Assembly (NCBI GenBank): GCA_036231565.1
Contig: JAZAHA010000016.1
Coordinates: forward strand, 1 to 64,000
Direction: 5' to 3'
Origin: Maricaulis sp036231565
GTDB taxonomy: Bacteria; Pseudomonadota; Alphaproteobacteria; Caulobacterales; Maricaulaceae
Length of the DNA: 64,000 bases
The position numbers were made by a program, and so were the translations under genes. The notes under the pieces are model-generated. The model did not search any database. It had not been told where the DNA came from and worked only from the letters and a program-made list of their open reading frames with translations. This document shows, in pieces, positions 17,176-26,286 of the stretch. Numbering within the stretch: the stretch's first letter is position 1; each line of letters opens with the position of its first letter.

Positions 17176-18597
17176 TCACGAGCGCCAGTACCCGTCTTCC
17201 TCGTCATCATCGTCCAGGGCGTCGTCGATATCGTCCTCGTCATCCATGACCAGGCCGGAATCGGCGAAGGCCATGGCGGGGTCGTCATCGTCTTCGGCCT
17301 CGGCTTCCTCGCTGGCGATCTCCGTCAGCTCATAGACAGAGACACTGGTCGCCGAGGTGGCCTCGAAATCGGCCTTGTCGGTGTCGCTGACCGGCGGCTT
17401 GCCGGTGCGGCGGTAGAGCATGGCGCCGAACAGGCCGAACAGGATCACCGCGGCGTAGAGGAAGAGGCCCGACGTGCCCACCAGGCTCATCGTCGCGCCG
17501 GCAATCACCGGGCCGATCATCGCGCCGGTGGCATAGACCGTCAGAATGCCCGACATCATGTTGGTCGCCTGGCCCTCGTCCGCGCGGTCGGCAGCATGGG
17601 CCGCGGCAATGCCGTAATAGGATTGCGCCCCGGCCCCCCAGATGCCGGCAATCACGAAGACCGCGATCAGCGGCAGCACGCTGGACATCAGCCCCAGTAC
17701 GACGCCCGCAATCCCGGCCGTGACGGCCAGGGCGGCGATCACGAGGCGGCGGTCGATCCGGTCGGAAATCATCCCGGCCGGCCACTGCGCGATCACACCG
17801 CCACCCACCATGAAGGCGGAGAAGACCGCGGCCGTGGCGGCGACGGACTCGGTTCCCATCCCGCCGACATAGACGGCGTAGAGCTGCATCACCGCGCCAT
17901 TGACCAGACCCGCGGATCCGGCGGCGATGACGGCGGACGGTGCGGTCTTCCAGATCCGCAGCGGACCGAAGGGCTCGGCCGAGGGTGCGGCCGGCTGGGC
18001 TCGGTTGGTGGCGGTCGCCGGGATCAGGCTGGCCGTGTAGAGCGCTGCCACGATCATGAAGCCGACGGCCGCGCCGGGCGGCACCGAGGCAACGAGGAAG
18101 GGGCCGAGGATGAAGCCGATCTTGGCGGTCACCAGGTAGAAGCTGAGAATGGCGCCGCGCTTGTCGCTGGGGGCGGCGTCCGCCACCCAGCTTTCGCCGG
18201 AAGCCAGGAAGCCGGCCACGCACACGCCCATGATGAACTGCATTACCAGCCACCAGGCCAGCGCGTCACTGACATAGAGGAGGGCGGCGGCGATCGAGGT
18301 CACCCCGGCAAAGGCGGCGACGGCGCGGATATGACCGATGCGGCGGATCTCGCGCGGGGCAAAGTGTGCGCCCAGCAGGAAGCCGAAGGCATAGCCGGAA
18401 ACGATGGTGCCGATCTTCAGGGTCGAGGCGCCGCCGGAAATCAGTGCCAGCGGGCCGACCACGGACAGGGCGCCGGCCGCCATCTGCAGCATGGCCAGGG
18501 CCAGCACGATCGCGGCGACATTTCGGTAGCTTTCGCCCCGGCGCCGGGGCTCGGGGTCGAGGGCGGTGTCGTCGGTCAGATCGGTCATGATGGGCAT
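17176..18597 (-). CDS. MFS transporter with acidic C-terminal tail
   Basis: A 473-aa major facilitator protein with about 12 hydrophobic helices (about residues 22-410). Motifs include GYAFGFLLGAHFAPREIRRIGHIR after TM2 and MISDRIDRR in the middle loop. The helices resemble YcaD/sugar-type MFS permeases. After the last helix is an unusual cytosolic tail of about 75 residues, dense in Asp and Glu (EEAEAEDDDD, DDEDDIDDALDDDDEED). The substrate is unknown. I start at the ATG at 18597; a second ATG lies 9 bases on. It lies 70 bases downstream of the Lrp gene and may share its transcript. Confidence 0.82.
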   Translation of the reverse strand: MPIMTDLTDDTALDPEPRRRGESYRNVAAIVLALAMLQMAAGALSVVGPLALISGGASTLKIGTIVSGYAFGFLLGAHFAPREIRRIGHIRAVAAFAGVTSIAAALLYVSDALAWWLVMQFIMGVCVAGFLASGESWVADAAPSDKRGAILSFYLVTAKIGFILGPFLVASVPPGAAVGFMIVAALYTASLIPATATNRAQPAAPSAEPFGPLRIWKTAPSAVIAAGSAGLVNGAVMQLYAVYVGGMGTESVAATAAVFSAFMVGGGVIAQWPAGMISDRIDRRLVIAALAVTAGIAGVVLGLMSSVLPLIAVFVIAGIWGAGAQSYYGIAAAHAADRADEGQATNMMSGILTVYATGAMIGPVIAGATMSLVGTSGLFLYAAVILFGLFGAMLYRRTGKPPVSDTDKADFEATSATSVSVYELTEIASEEAEAEDDDDPAMAFADSGLVMDDEDDIDDALDDDDEEDGYWRS

Positions 18598-18667
18598 CGC
18601 GGGGTCAGCTCTCGGACGGGCAAGCTTCGCCCATCGCGTGCCCCGTATCAAGCGTGCCAAGTGCCCG

Positions 18668-19123
18668 TCAAATGGGAAGTTTTGTCGTGTTCTTGATCGC
18701 TTCCATGGCAAAGCTGGCGCTGACGTCGGAAAGGGGCGCAATCGCGATCAGCTTCTTGTAGACCTCGTCATAGGCCCGCACGTCCGGCAGGCAGAGCTTG
18801 ATCAGATAGTCGATATCGCCGCTCAGCCGGTAGAATTCGACCACTTCCGGCATGCGGCGCACGCCTTCGGCAAAACGCCCGAGCCACTCCGCATCATGCC
18901 GGCTGGTGCGCACCGCGATGAACAGGGTGGCCTGCAGGCCCAGCGCTTCGGGGTCCAGCAGGGCGACGTGTTTCTGGATGATGCCGGCCTCGGCAAGACG
19001 CTTCAGGCGCCGGGCCGTCGGTGTCGCGCTGAGGCCGATCAGGTCGGCCAGTTCCTGCACAGTCCGGTCGGAGTCGGTCTGGATCTCGCGCAGAAGCCGG
19101 CGATCATAGTCGTCAATCTCCAC
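18668..19123 (-). CDS. Lrp/AsnC-family transcriptional regulator
   Basis: A 151-aa protein with the N-terminal winged HTH (DDYDRRLLREIQTDSDRTVQELADLIGLSATPTARRLKRLAEAGII, residues 4-48) and a C-terminal RAM ligand-binding domain (about 65-145). These regulators form octamers and sense amino acids. The start is GTG at 19121-19123 with GGGAG upstream. It is divergent from the class V PLP enzyme and precedes the MFS gene, so both are plausible targets; an amino acid or its breakdown product may be the ligand and the cargo. Confidence 0.93.
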   Translation of the reverse strand: MEIDDYDRRLLREIQTDSDRTVQELADLIGLSATPTARRLKRLAEAGIIQKHVALLDPEALGLQATLFIAVRTSRHDAEWLGRFAEGVRRMPEVVEFYRLSGDIDYLIKLCLPDVRAYDEVYKKLIAIAPLSDVSASFAMEAIKNTTKLPI

Positions 19124-19239
19124 AATCTGTCTCCCTGGTAGTGAAAATCACCATAATTCGGCCTGGTGCGGGTTTCAATTGGCGAAAATGACCCCGGAAA
19201 ACATGATGTAGTCGCGTCCCAGCCAGGAGAGACCGCACC

Positions 19240-20856
19240 ATGTTCGACGAAAGCCGCACCGAAACCCTCATCGACCGGGTCCGGGCCGGGCTTGCGGGCG
19301 GCGATGTGCGGCTGGAAACGCCCTTCGGCTCGCGGCCGCTCTTCTATGCCGACTACACGGCATCCGGCCGGGCCCTGGCGGAGATCGAGGCGGTCATGCA
19401 GTGCCTGGCGTCGGACTATGCCAATCCCCACACCGAGGACAGTGCGACCGGCCGGGCCAGCAATGCCTGGATGCGCGAGGCGGAACGCATCATCAAGTCG
19501 GCCGTCAATGCCGGTCCCGGCGATTGCCTGATCCCGTGCGCTGCCGGCGCGACGGGCGCGATCCACAAGCTGCAGGAAATCCTCGGCCTGGCCATTCCGC
19601 CTGCCACCCGCGCGGCGCTGGGCGGGCTTGGGGACTACGAGCCCGACACCGTCGTCTTCGTCGGCCCCTACGAACACCATTCCAACGAGCTGACCTGGCG
19701 CGAGAGCCTGGCCGAGACGGTCACCATTCCGCTGGCTGCCGATGGCGGGATCGACCTGTCCGCCCTCGCTGCCGCTCTCTCGGATCCGCGTCATGCCGGC
19801 AAGCGCAAGATCGGCGCCTTCTCCGCGGCGTCGAATGTCACCGGAGTGCGCACGGATGTCACCGCTCTGGCGCGCTGCCTGCACGCGCATGGTGCCATTA
19901 TGTGTCTGGATTGCGCCGCCAGCGCACCCTATCTGCCGATCGACATGCACCCGGCCGATCCGGAAGCGGCGATCGATGCCGTGTATTTCTCGCCCCACAA
20001 ATTCGTCGGCGGTCCGGGCAGCTGCGGCCTCCTCCTGTTCAACAGTGCGCTCTATCCCGAGCACCTCCCGCCGACCCTCTCTGGCGGCGGTACGGTGCGC
20101 TATGTCTGGCCGGGCGGGCATGATTTCATCGACGATATCGAAGCCCGCGAACGGGCCGGCACGCCGGGCCTGCCGCAATTCGTCCGCGCCGCCCTGGCCC
20201 TGCAGCTGCAGGCCGAAATCGGTCATGACACGATCGCGGCGCGCGAGCACCGGGCGCTTGAAACGGCCCTGTTCCGCTGGAGCGAAAACCCGCGGATCGA
20301 GGTTCTCGGCCCGGCCGATCCCGCTCGCCGCATCGGCATTGTTTCCTTCAACCTTCTGAGCCGGAACGGAAGTCGCATCCCGCCGCGGCTGGTGACGGTG
20401 CTGCTGAACGACCTGTTCGGGATCCAGTCGCGCGCCGGCTGTTCCTGCGCCGGCCCCTATGGTCACCATCTGCTCGGCATCGGGGATGACGAGACGATGG
20501 CGATCCGGGAGCGGGTTCTGGCCGGGGAAACCGGAGCGCGTCCGGGCTGGTGCCGGGTCAGCCTGCACTGGACGATGAGCGCGGACGATGTCGATTTCCT
20601 CGTCTCTGCCGTCGAATTCCTCGCGGAACATGCCGACGTGTTTGCCCGCTTCTATGATTGCGACGAGCGGACGGGCAGCTGGGCCTGGGGCGGCGGCGAG
20701 CCGGCGCGCCAGGAAACGGGTTTCCCGAAGCGCCTGCTGTCAGAACCGCAAATCGCGCGGAGCTGCGAGCCCGTGCCGGATTTACGGGAGTTGCGGCGGG
20801 AAGCTTTCGCGACGGCGCGGAATGTGCTCGCGCGGTTCAGCGACCCGGTTCACTAG
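19240..20856 (+). CDS. Class V aminotransferase/cysteine-desulfurase-like enzyme
   Basis: A 538-aa PLP enzyme of fold type I, longer than typical SufS/NifS (about 400). Landmarks: FADYTASGRAL-like substrate loop (residues 36-46), GATGAIHK phosphate-binding turn, His147 (EHHSN), Asp224 in CLDCAAS and the Schiff-base Lys254 in FSPHKFVGGPG. A Cys-rich stretch RAGCSCAGPYGH occupies the position of the desulfurase catalytic loop, so cysteine or selenocysteine could be substrates. The extra 80 C-terminal residues are not recognised. It is divergent from Lrp, which probably controls it. Confidence 0.85.
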   Translation: MFDESRTETLIDRVRAGLAGGDVRLETPFGSRPLFYADYTASGRALAEIEAVMQCLASDYANPHTEDSATGRASNAWMREAERIIKSAVNAGPGDCLIPCAAGATGAIHKLQEILGLAIPPATRAALGGLGDYEPDTVVFVGPYEHHSNELTWRESLAETVTIPLAADGGIDLSALAAALSDPRHAGKRKIGAFSAASNVTGVRTDVTALARCLHAHGAIMCLDCAASAPYLPIDMHPADPEAAIDAVYFSPHKFVGGPGSCGLLLFNSALYPEHLPPTLSGGGTVRYVWPGGHDFIDDIEARERAGTPGLPQFVRAALALQLQAEIGHDTIAAREHRALETALFRWSENPRIEVLGPADPARRIGIVSFNLLSRNGSRIPPRLVTVLLNDLFGIQSRAGCSCAGPYGHHLLGIGDDETMAIRERVLAGETGARPGWCRVSLHWTMSADDVDFLVSAVEFLAEHADVFARFYDCDERTGSWAWGGGEPARQETGFPKRLLSEPQIARSCEPVPDLRELRREAFATARNVLARFSDPVH

Positions 20857-20859
20857 GTT

Positions 20860-21465
20860 TTACAACGGACGCCGGTGGCGCAGCACGCCCTCGCTTGCCA
20901 GCAGCCGGTCGATGGCATCGCGCTGGTCTGCGCTTGCCAGGGTGCGCCGCGGATAGAGCGGTGACGCGCTGTCGCGGTCATCGATCCAGGGTGCATCCCA
21001 CAATTCGGTATTGCGGATGAAGGCGCGGGCCCGGGCCTCGCCGCCGGTTTCCAGACAGCCGACCAGACACGTGTCGACATAGGATTGCGGGATGGGATGG
21101 CCGGCATCGGCCCGGACCTGTTCGCGGTTCACTACGATCCAGTAGCGACCGTCGGGCAGGGGGCTCCGGTCCGGATCGGCCGGCAGCACGGTCTCGCGCG
21201 GCAGCTCGGTAAAGACATAGCCGCGCTCGCGGTGACGCAGGGCATCGGTGATCTCGGTCGGCACGAGTGCCGCGTCGAGCGCATGCCCGGGTGCCGCGCG
21301 GACACCGGCATAGGTCGCCGCCTCGTCGGTGTATCGGACCGTCCAGCCCCTGCGCCAGCCCAGAGCGACAACAGGCCGCGCCGGCTCGGTCAGACCGGAA
21401 TAGGTGGTACGGCTGTAGCTGGAAAGCAGGCTGCCATAGCCGACGACATAATCTCTGGCTGACAT
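20860..21465 (-). CDS. Gamma-glutamylcyclotransferase-like protein
   Basis: A 201-aa protein starting MSARDYVVGYGSLLSSYSR, matching the GGCT fold, whose YGSL loop binds the gamma-glutamyl group. Further family-like stretches are ALGWRRGWTVRY and LRHRERGYVFTEL, where a Glu in or near this segment would be catalytic. It may cleave gamma-glutamyl peptides or act as a related cyclotransferase; many members lack assigned substrates. I start at ATG 21465, not the upstream in-frame start, because the conserved fold begins there. It is convergent with the PLP enzyme, 3 bases apart. Confidence 0.75.
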   Translation of the reverse strand: MSARDYVVGYGSLLSSYSRTTYSGLTEPARPVVALGWRRGWTVRYTDEAATYAGVRAAPGHALDAALVPTEITDALRHRERGYVFTELPRETVLPADPDRSPLPDGRYWIVVNREQVRADAGHPIPQSYVDTCLVGCLETGGEARARAFIRNTELWDAPWIDDRDSASPLYPRRTLASADQRDAIDRLLASEGVLRHRRPL

Positions 21466-21581
21466 GGTGATGTCCCGGTTTGCTGCGGCCTGAAACGGCG
21501 AACGGCGCGAGCTTGCGCCCGCGCCGTTCATCTTGGGTCCGGTGCCCCCGGGGTCCAGACCTGAATTGCAGTCGGTGCGCC

Positions 21582-22553
21582 CTATTGCGCCCGGCGGCTG
21601 GTGCGCGTGGAGTAGGAGACCTGCGCCACCGGAACTTCTTCCGAATAGCTGTCGTCCTGTACCTGCACGTCCGTGCCGTAGAGATAGGTATTGCCGCGCT
21701 GCGGTGCCGGAGCGGCCCGGTTGTGCGCGACAGGCGGAATCTCGGTGCTGGTCGGCGGGTTGTAGCCCGGCAGCTCGATGTCCTCACAGTCGACCAGGCG
21801 CCATTCCCAGCGCTCCTCGGTACGCAGCGAGTAACGGGTGACGGTTTCCGTCTCCACCGGCACGACATGGCTGTCGACGCTGGCATGCTGATCGATGACC
21901 TGGATGCGGTAGGTATCGCGCAGCTCCTCGATCGGAACCTGTTCGAAACGGGCTTCCTGGACGAGAACGTCGCGTGTGATCGTGGCGTATTCCGCAGGGT
22001 GCTCGACTTCGCGGATCTGGGCCGGTTGCACCACGATATTGCGGGTGACGGTGCGATATTCGCCCTCTTCCTCGACCAGACACCAGACTTCTCCGGTCTC
22101 GCTGTCGAAGCGGGTCATCTGGGCACCCGGCGTATAGCCCCGGCGCCAGACCATGCGCGGCTCGCGGACCATGATGGTCTCGGTCACCGTGTCATGGACC
22201 GCCGGTTCGACGACGTATTCCACATAGGACGGACGAACCTGTACCGTCTCGGTGACGGTCTCGTAGACCGGCTCGGTGACGATGTAGCGCATCCCGGCTT
22301 CGCGGGAGATATATTCGCGGCGCTCCTCGCGCAGGCGCGGCGGGGCCACGGTGTAGCGCTCATAGCTGTCCTGCGTGGTGACCTGTTCGGAATAGGCGTC
22401 ATATTCCGGCGCGATCCGGACGCGCGCGTAACACTCGCCGGCGGCCGCGCTGTTCGGCGGATCCGGCGGGAACCATTCGGCATCGCCGGCAAAAGCGGCA
22501 GATGCCGAGATGAGTGCGGCGGCCGAGCCGCACAGAAGCGTGTGTCGGAGCAT
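21582..22553 (-). CDS. Exported repeat protein, ETVTETV type
   Basis: A 323-aa precursor with a signal peptide (MLRHTLLCGSAAALISASAAFAG). The mature part is made of degenerate tandem units of about 25-35 residues around a (Y/E)-x-T-V/I-T-x-x-V-x-V-x-P/E core: QVTTQDSYERYTVAP, YETVTETVQVRPSYVEY, HDTVTETIMVREPRMVW, YRTVTRNIVVQPAQIRE, YATITRDVLVQEARFEQ, TETVTRYSLRTEERWEW. Three cysteines (GECYA, WCLVEE, DCEDIE) are in the mature part. I know similar repeats only from uncharacterised envelope proteins, some attached to OmpA domains; here no such domain is present. It is probably periplasmic and structural. A CtrA-like palindrome lies 75-106 bases upstream. Confidence 0.7.
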   Translation of the reverse strand: MLRHTLLCGSAAALISASAAFAGDAEWFPPDPPNSAAAGECYARVRIAPEYDAYSEQVTTQDSYERYTVAPPRLREERREYISREAGMRYIVTEPVYETVTETVQVRPSYVEYVVEPAVHDTVTETIMVREPRMVWRRGYTPGAQMTRFDSETGEVWCLVEEEGEYRTVTRNIVVQPAQIREVEHPAEYATITRDVLVQEARFEQVPIEELRDTYRIQVIDQHASVDSHVVPVETETVTRYSLRTEERWEWRLVDCEDIELPGYNPPTSTEIPPVAHNRAAPAPQRGNTYLYGTDVQVQDDSYSEEVPVAQVSYSTRTSRRAQ

Positions 22554-22627
22554 GTGATTCCCCCTCTATCGACACTGCGGCGACCGAACGGCGGCCTCGC
22601 AAATCGCAAGAATGCTAGCGCAAATTG

Positions 22628-22659
22628 CAGGCATGGTTAAGAAAGATTAACCATGCCTG
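22628..22659. promoter_or_regulatory. 13-bp palindrome with two CtrA-like half-sites
   Basis: CAGGCATGGTTAA (22628-22640) and TTAACCATGCCTG (22647-22659) are a perfect inverted repeat with a 6-base spacer. Each arm carries TTAACCAT (or its complement), the half-site word reported for the Caulobacterales regulator CtrA; the spacing between the TTAA words is 6 rather than the usual 7. It stands upstream of the ETVTETV gene and just beyond the end of the DUF819 gene side. Lack of a T-run argues against a terminator. Confidence 0.5.
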
Positions 22660-22720
22660 TCCGGAAAACACCCGTGAGGGGAATTCGCGTCAGGCGTTCC
22701 CTGCGCGGTTGTCTTGCTCG

Positions 22721-23989
22721 CTAGGGCGTAACCGTCGCACCCATCATCGCCATCATGATGTAGCCCGTCGTCATTGCCGCCCAGGTGCCGACGATATACC
22801 CGACCACGGCGAGAAGGACGCCAACGGGCGCAAGCGAGGGGTGGAAGGCCGAGGCAACGACGGGCGCCGACGCGGCCCCTCCGATATTGGCCTTGGATCC
22901 GACCGCGATAAAAAAGGTCGGCGCCTTGATCAGCCAGGCAACGGCCAGCAGCAGGATGACGTGAACCGCCATCCAGATCAGGCCGATGATGAAGAATTCG
23001 GTGTTCCGGAAGATTGCCGTGATGTCCATGCGCAGGCCAATGGTCGCGACCAGTACATAGATAAACACCGAACCGACCTTCATCGAACCGGCGCCGGTCA
23101 ACTGGCGGGCACCTGTGAAGGACAGGGCGACGCCTGCGACGGTGGCGATCAGCATCAGCCAGAAGAAGCCGGAATCGAGCCCGAAATCGGCCAGGGCCGG
23201 CATGTTGGCTCCGATCCACGGTCCCATGATGTCGGCGACAACATGCGCCAGACCGGTCATGCCCAGACCGATGGCGATGATGATCATCAGGTCTTTCAAC
23301 TCGGGCACGCGCGCGTGCTCCTGCTCGAACTTTTCCGCCTTGACGCGCAGTTCGTCGACAGCGCCGGCGTCGGCCTTGAGGAAGCCGTCGATCTGCTTGG
23401 CATTCGCAACGCCGAGGAGCAGGAAGGCCATCCAGATATTGGCAACAATGATGTCGACGGCGATCCAGGCGGAATAGACCTCGCTGCCCACGCCGAAGAA
23501 TTCATACATAGCGGCCTGGTTCGCGCCGCCGCCGATCCAGGTGCCGGCCACGGTCGCCATGCCGCGCCAGACCGCATCCGGGCCGGTGACGCCGACGATG
23601 TCGGGAAAGAGAATACTCGCGATGAAAAGTGCGACAGGACCGCCGATGACGACACCGACCGTGCCGGTGAAGAACATGATAAGCGCCTTGGGCCCCAGCC
23701 GCATTGTCGCTGGCAGGTCGGCTGACATGGTCAGAAGCACCAGGGCGGCCGGCAGGAGATAGCGCGACGCGACGAAATAGGTCTGCGACTCTTCCGGGTC
23801 GACGATGTTGAAGAGGTTCAGAAGCGAGGGCAGGAAGTAGCAGAGCAGAAGGGGCGGGAAGATCCGGTAGAAGGTCTTCGCGGCCTTGTTCTGGAGGCTG
23901 GAGGTCCAGAATACGGCGCCCAGAAGCAGGGCGAGCAGGCCCATGACAACGGCATCATTGCTCACCAGCGGTGCGGTTTCGGCTTCCAT
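22721..23989 (-). CDS. DUF819-family membrane protein
   Basis: A 422-aa integral membrane protein with about 10-11 hydrophobic helices and a charged cytosolic loop (about 195-235, DELRVKAEKFEQEHARVPELKD). Family-like features: ATVAGTWIGGGANQAAM and the C-terminal GSKANIGGAASAPVVASAFHPSLAPVGVLLAV, resembling CPA/glutamate-carrier-type reentrant loops. DUF819 (YjcL) has no firm function, though transport is likely. The ATG at 23989 follows GAGGGGAGAT. It is monocistronic by spacing, downstream of the M13 array terminator on the same strand. Confidence 0.85.
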   Translation of the reverse strand: MEAETAPLVSNDAVVMGLLALLLGAVFWTSSLQNKAAKTFYRIFPPLLLCYFLPSLLNLFNIVDPEESQTYFVASRYLLPAALVLLTMSADLPATMRLGPKALIMFFTGTVGVVIGGPVALFIASILFPDIVGVTGPDAVWRGMATVAGTWIGGGANQAAMYEFFGVGSEVYSAWIAVDIIVANIWMAFLLLGVANAKQIDGFLKADAGAVDELRVKAEKFEQEHARVPELKDLMIIIAIGLGMTGLAHVVADIMGPWIGANMPALADFGLDSGFFWLMLIATVAGVALSFTGARQLTGAGSMKVGSVFIYVLVATIGLRMDITAIFRNTEFFIIGLIWMAVHVILLLAVAWLIKAPTFFIAVGSKANIGGAASAPVVASAFHPSLAPVGVLLAVVGYIVGTWAAMTTGYIMMAMMGATVTP

Positions 23990-24066
23990 GATCTCCCCTC
24001 GTGGATCGTGTCTTTTTCAGGGGCGGATAAGACCGGGTTTGCGGCTTGCGAGCAAGGCCGCAATGC

Positions 24067-24094
24067 AAAACGGCCCGGTCGAAAGACCGGGCCG
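24067..24094 (-). terminator. Terminator of M13 peptidase 1
   Basis: A perfect 10-bp stem CGGCCCGGTC/GACCGGGCCG with a GAAA loop and, on the minus strand, a T4 tail. It lies 22 bases past the stop of the gene at 24117. Nearly the same stem recurs after each of the other two M13 genes. Confidence 0.85.
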
Positions 24095-24116
24095 CTTCGT
24101 GTGTGTGACGGAGCGC

Positions 24117-26147
24117 CTACCAGATGGAGACGCGCTCTTCCGGCGGCAGGTAGAGATCATGCTCTTCGGTCACGCCGAAGGCCTCGTACCAGATATCCAT
24201 ATTCCGCACGACACCATTGGTCCGGTACTGGCCGGGGCTGTGAGGGTCGGACAGGAGTTGAGCCCGGGCCGCATCTTCCAGCTGCAGGACGCGCCAGACC
24301 TGCGCCCAGGAGAGGAAGAATCGCTGCGCTGGCGTGTAGCCGTCAAGCACTTCGGGAACGTCATGCTCGGCGGCGTACATCTGGAAGGCCCGCCAGGCCA
24401 TGGAGAGTCCGCCGATATCGCCGATATTCTCACCCAGCGTCAGCTGGCCATCGACGTGCATGCCCTCGACTGGCGAGAACTGCTCGTACTGCGCTACGAT
24501 CTGGTCGGTGCGGGCATCGAACTGTTCGCGCGAGGCATCGGTCCACCAGTTGCGCAGCACGCCGTCACCATCGGACTGGCTGCCCTGATCGTCGAAGCCG
24601 TGACCGATTTCGTGGCCGATCACCGCACCGATGCCGCCGAAATTGACGGCCGGGTCGGCATTCGGGTCGAAGAAGGGACCCTGCAGGATGGCAGCCGGGA
24701 AAACGATCTCATTGCCCGTGGAATTGTAGTAGGCGTTCACCGTTTGCGGCGACATGCCCCACTCCCAGTGGCGGATCGGGCCGCGCAGCCGGTCACGGCT
24801 GTCGGCACGGAACCAGGCATTGATGCGTTCGGCATTGCCGAACAGATCGTCTTCGCGAATCTCGATGCTGGAATAGTCCGGCCAGACATCGGGATAGCCG
24901 ATCTTCGGCAGGAAGGTCTCCAGCTTGGCGAGCGCCTCGGTCTGGGTCTCTTCGTCCATCCACTCGAGCGTCTCGATACGCTCGCCGAGAGCGGCGCGCA
25001 GATAGCCGACCAGATCTTCCATCTGGGCCTTGTGCTCGGCCGGGAAGTATTGCTCGACATAGATCTGGCCGATGGCTTGACCCAGATTGCCGTTGACGAA
25101 CTGGATCGCCCGGCGGTCGCGCGGGCGCGGTTCAGCGGTACCGCTCAGCGTGCGGCCCCAGAAGTCGAAGGACCGTTCATAGACCTCTTCGCTCAGGAGA
25201 TTGGCCGCCGCGTTGAGGTATCCGAAGGTCAGGTAATCCTGCCAAGTCTCGACCGGCGTGTCCTGGAAAATGGCGGCCGCGGCGTCGATGGCGGACGTCT
25301 GGGAGACGATGAAATTCGTCTGGTCGGCAAAATCGCTGCCGTCGAGGAAGGCGGTCCAGTCGAACTCCGGCGCGAACTCGCGCAGTTCGTCGAGTGTCAT
25401 CGGGTTGTAGGTTGCGACACGGTCACGGGTCTGGGCCGGCGTCCAGTAGACTTCGGCCAGTGACGTTTCCAGAGCGATGATCCGGTCCGCACGGGCCTCG
25501 CCATCCTCATAACCGAGAAAGCCGAACATGTCGGCGATGTAGGACCGGTAAGCCGCGCGGTATTCCACGAATCGCTCGTCGTCGAGCAGATAATAGTCGC
25601 GCGTCGGCAGGTGCAGGCCGCCCTGGTTGATGTAGACGATGTAGTGGCTGGGATCACCTTCATCGCGCGAGATATTGGTGCCGATCATCGACGGATAGCC
25701 CGGCAGGCCGAACAGGCGCGCGATGTCGGCGTGGGTTTCGGCGTCGGCGATCGGGGCCAGACCCGGACGCACCGGATCGATGCCGCGGGCATTGATCGTG
25801 TCGACATCCATGTAGCTGGCATAGAGATCGCCCACCTGCTGGGCGAGCGTGCCGGCCTCGGCGTCGGAGGCGGCGGACGCCTGGATGATCCCCTCGATCC
25901 GGTCCTCGGATCGCAGGTAGAGCTCGTGGAAGGCGGTGTAGGACGAGAAACCGGCCGGGATCTCGGTGTTCTCGAGCCAGCCTTCATTTACATAGCGGAA
26001 GAAGTCATTGCCGGGATGGATTGTGGTCGAGATGTGCTGGGTCTCGACGCCCCACTCCCCCAGCTCCGCGTCCTGGGCCTGGGCCCAGCCGGAAACCGCA
26101 AGGCAAAGCGCCAGGCCGGCGGTGCCGGCGCGCAGGATGGATTTCAT
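24117..26147 (-). CDS. M13-family metallopeptidase (PepO/neprilysin-like) 1
   Basis: A 676-aa exported zinc endopeptidase. A signal peptide (MKSILRAGTAGLALCLAVSGWAQAQ) lacks a lipobox, so the mature enzyme should be soluble in the periplasm. M13 landmarks: NDFFRYVNEGWL near the N-terminus, NAYYNS substrate-binding motif, zinc motif HEIGH with FDDQG, third ligand in GENIGDIGG, and DPHSPGQYRTNGVVRN near the end. It terminates in LYLPPEERVSIW, as its two neighbours do. Its family cuts oligopeptides of up to about 40 residues. It shares long stretches of near-identical sequence with copy 2. Confidence 0.95.
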   Translation of the reverse strand: MKSILRAGTAGLALCLAVSGWAQAQDAELGEWGVETQHISTTIHPGNDFFRYVNEGWLENTEIPAGFSSYTAFHELYLRSEDRIEGIIQASAASDAEAGTLAQQVGDLYASYMDVDTINARGIDPVRPGLAPIADAETHADIARLFGLPGYPSMIGTNISRDEGDPSHYIVYINQGGLHLPTRDYYLLDDERFVEYRAAYRSYIADMFGFLGYEDGEARADRIIALETSLAEVYWTPAQTRDRVATYNPMTLDELREFAPEFDWTAFLDGSDFADQTNFIVSQTSAIDAAAAIFQDTPVETWQDYLTFGYLNAAANLLSEEVYERSFDFWGRTLSGTAEPRPRDRRAIQFVNGNLGQAIGQIYVEQYFPAEHKAQMEDLVGYLRAALGERIETLEWMDEETQTEALAKLETFLPKIGYPDVWPDYSSIEIREDDLFGNAERINAWFRADSRDRLRGPIRHWEWGMSPQTVNAYYNSTGNEIVFPAAILQGPFFDPNADPAVNFGGIGAVIGHEIGHGFDDQGSQSDGDGVLRNWWTDASREQFDARTDQIVAQYEQFSPVEGMHVDGQLTLGENIGDIGGLSMAWRAFQMYAAEHDVPEVLDGYTPAQRFFLSWAQVWRVLQLEDAARAQLLSDPHSPGQYRTNGVVRNMDIWYEAFGVTEEHDLYLPPEERVSIW

Positions 26148-26235
26148 GGATTTTCCCCAGTTGAAACTAGACAGCATGGGGAAGATGCCGGGCGGAGCCC
26201 GTCGGCTGTGTGGGGATTTCCTTACGGTTCAGCAA

Positions 26236-26264
26236 GAAAAAGGCCCGGTCCTGCGACCGGGCCT
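26236..26264 (-). terminator. Terminator of M13 peptidase 2
   Basis: A perfect 10-bp stem AGGCCCGGTC/GACCGGGCCT with a CTGC loop and a T5 tail on the minus strand, 22 bases past the stop at 26287. Confidence 0.85.
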
Positions 26265-26286
26265 GATCCTGTGAGCCGGGATTGGT

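Noticed and set aside
22628..22659. Terminator for the DUF819 or repeat-protein gene
   Set aside because: It lies past the DUF819 stop, but no T-run follows on either strand and the arms hold TTAACCAT words, so a protein-binding site fits better.
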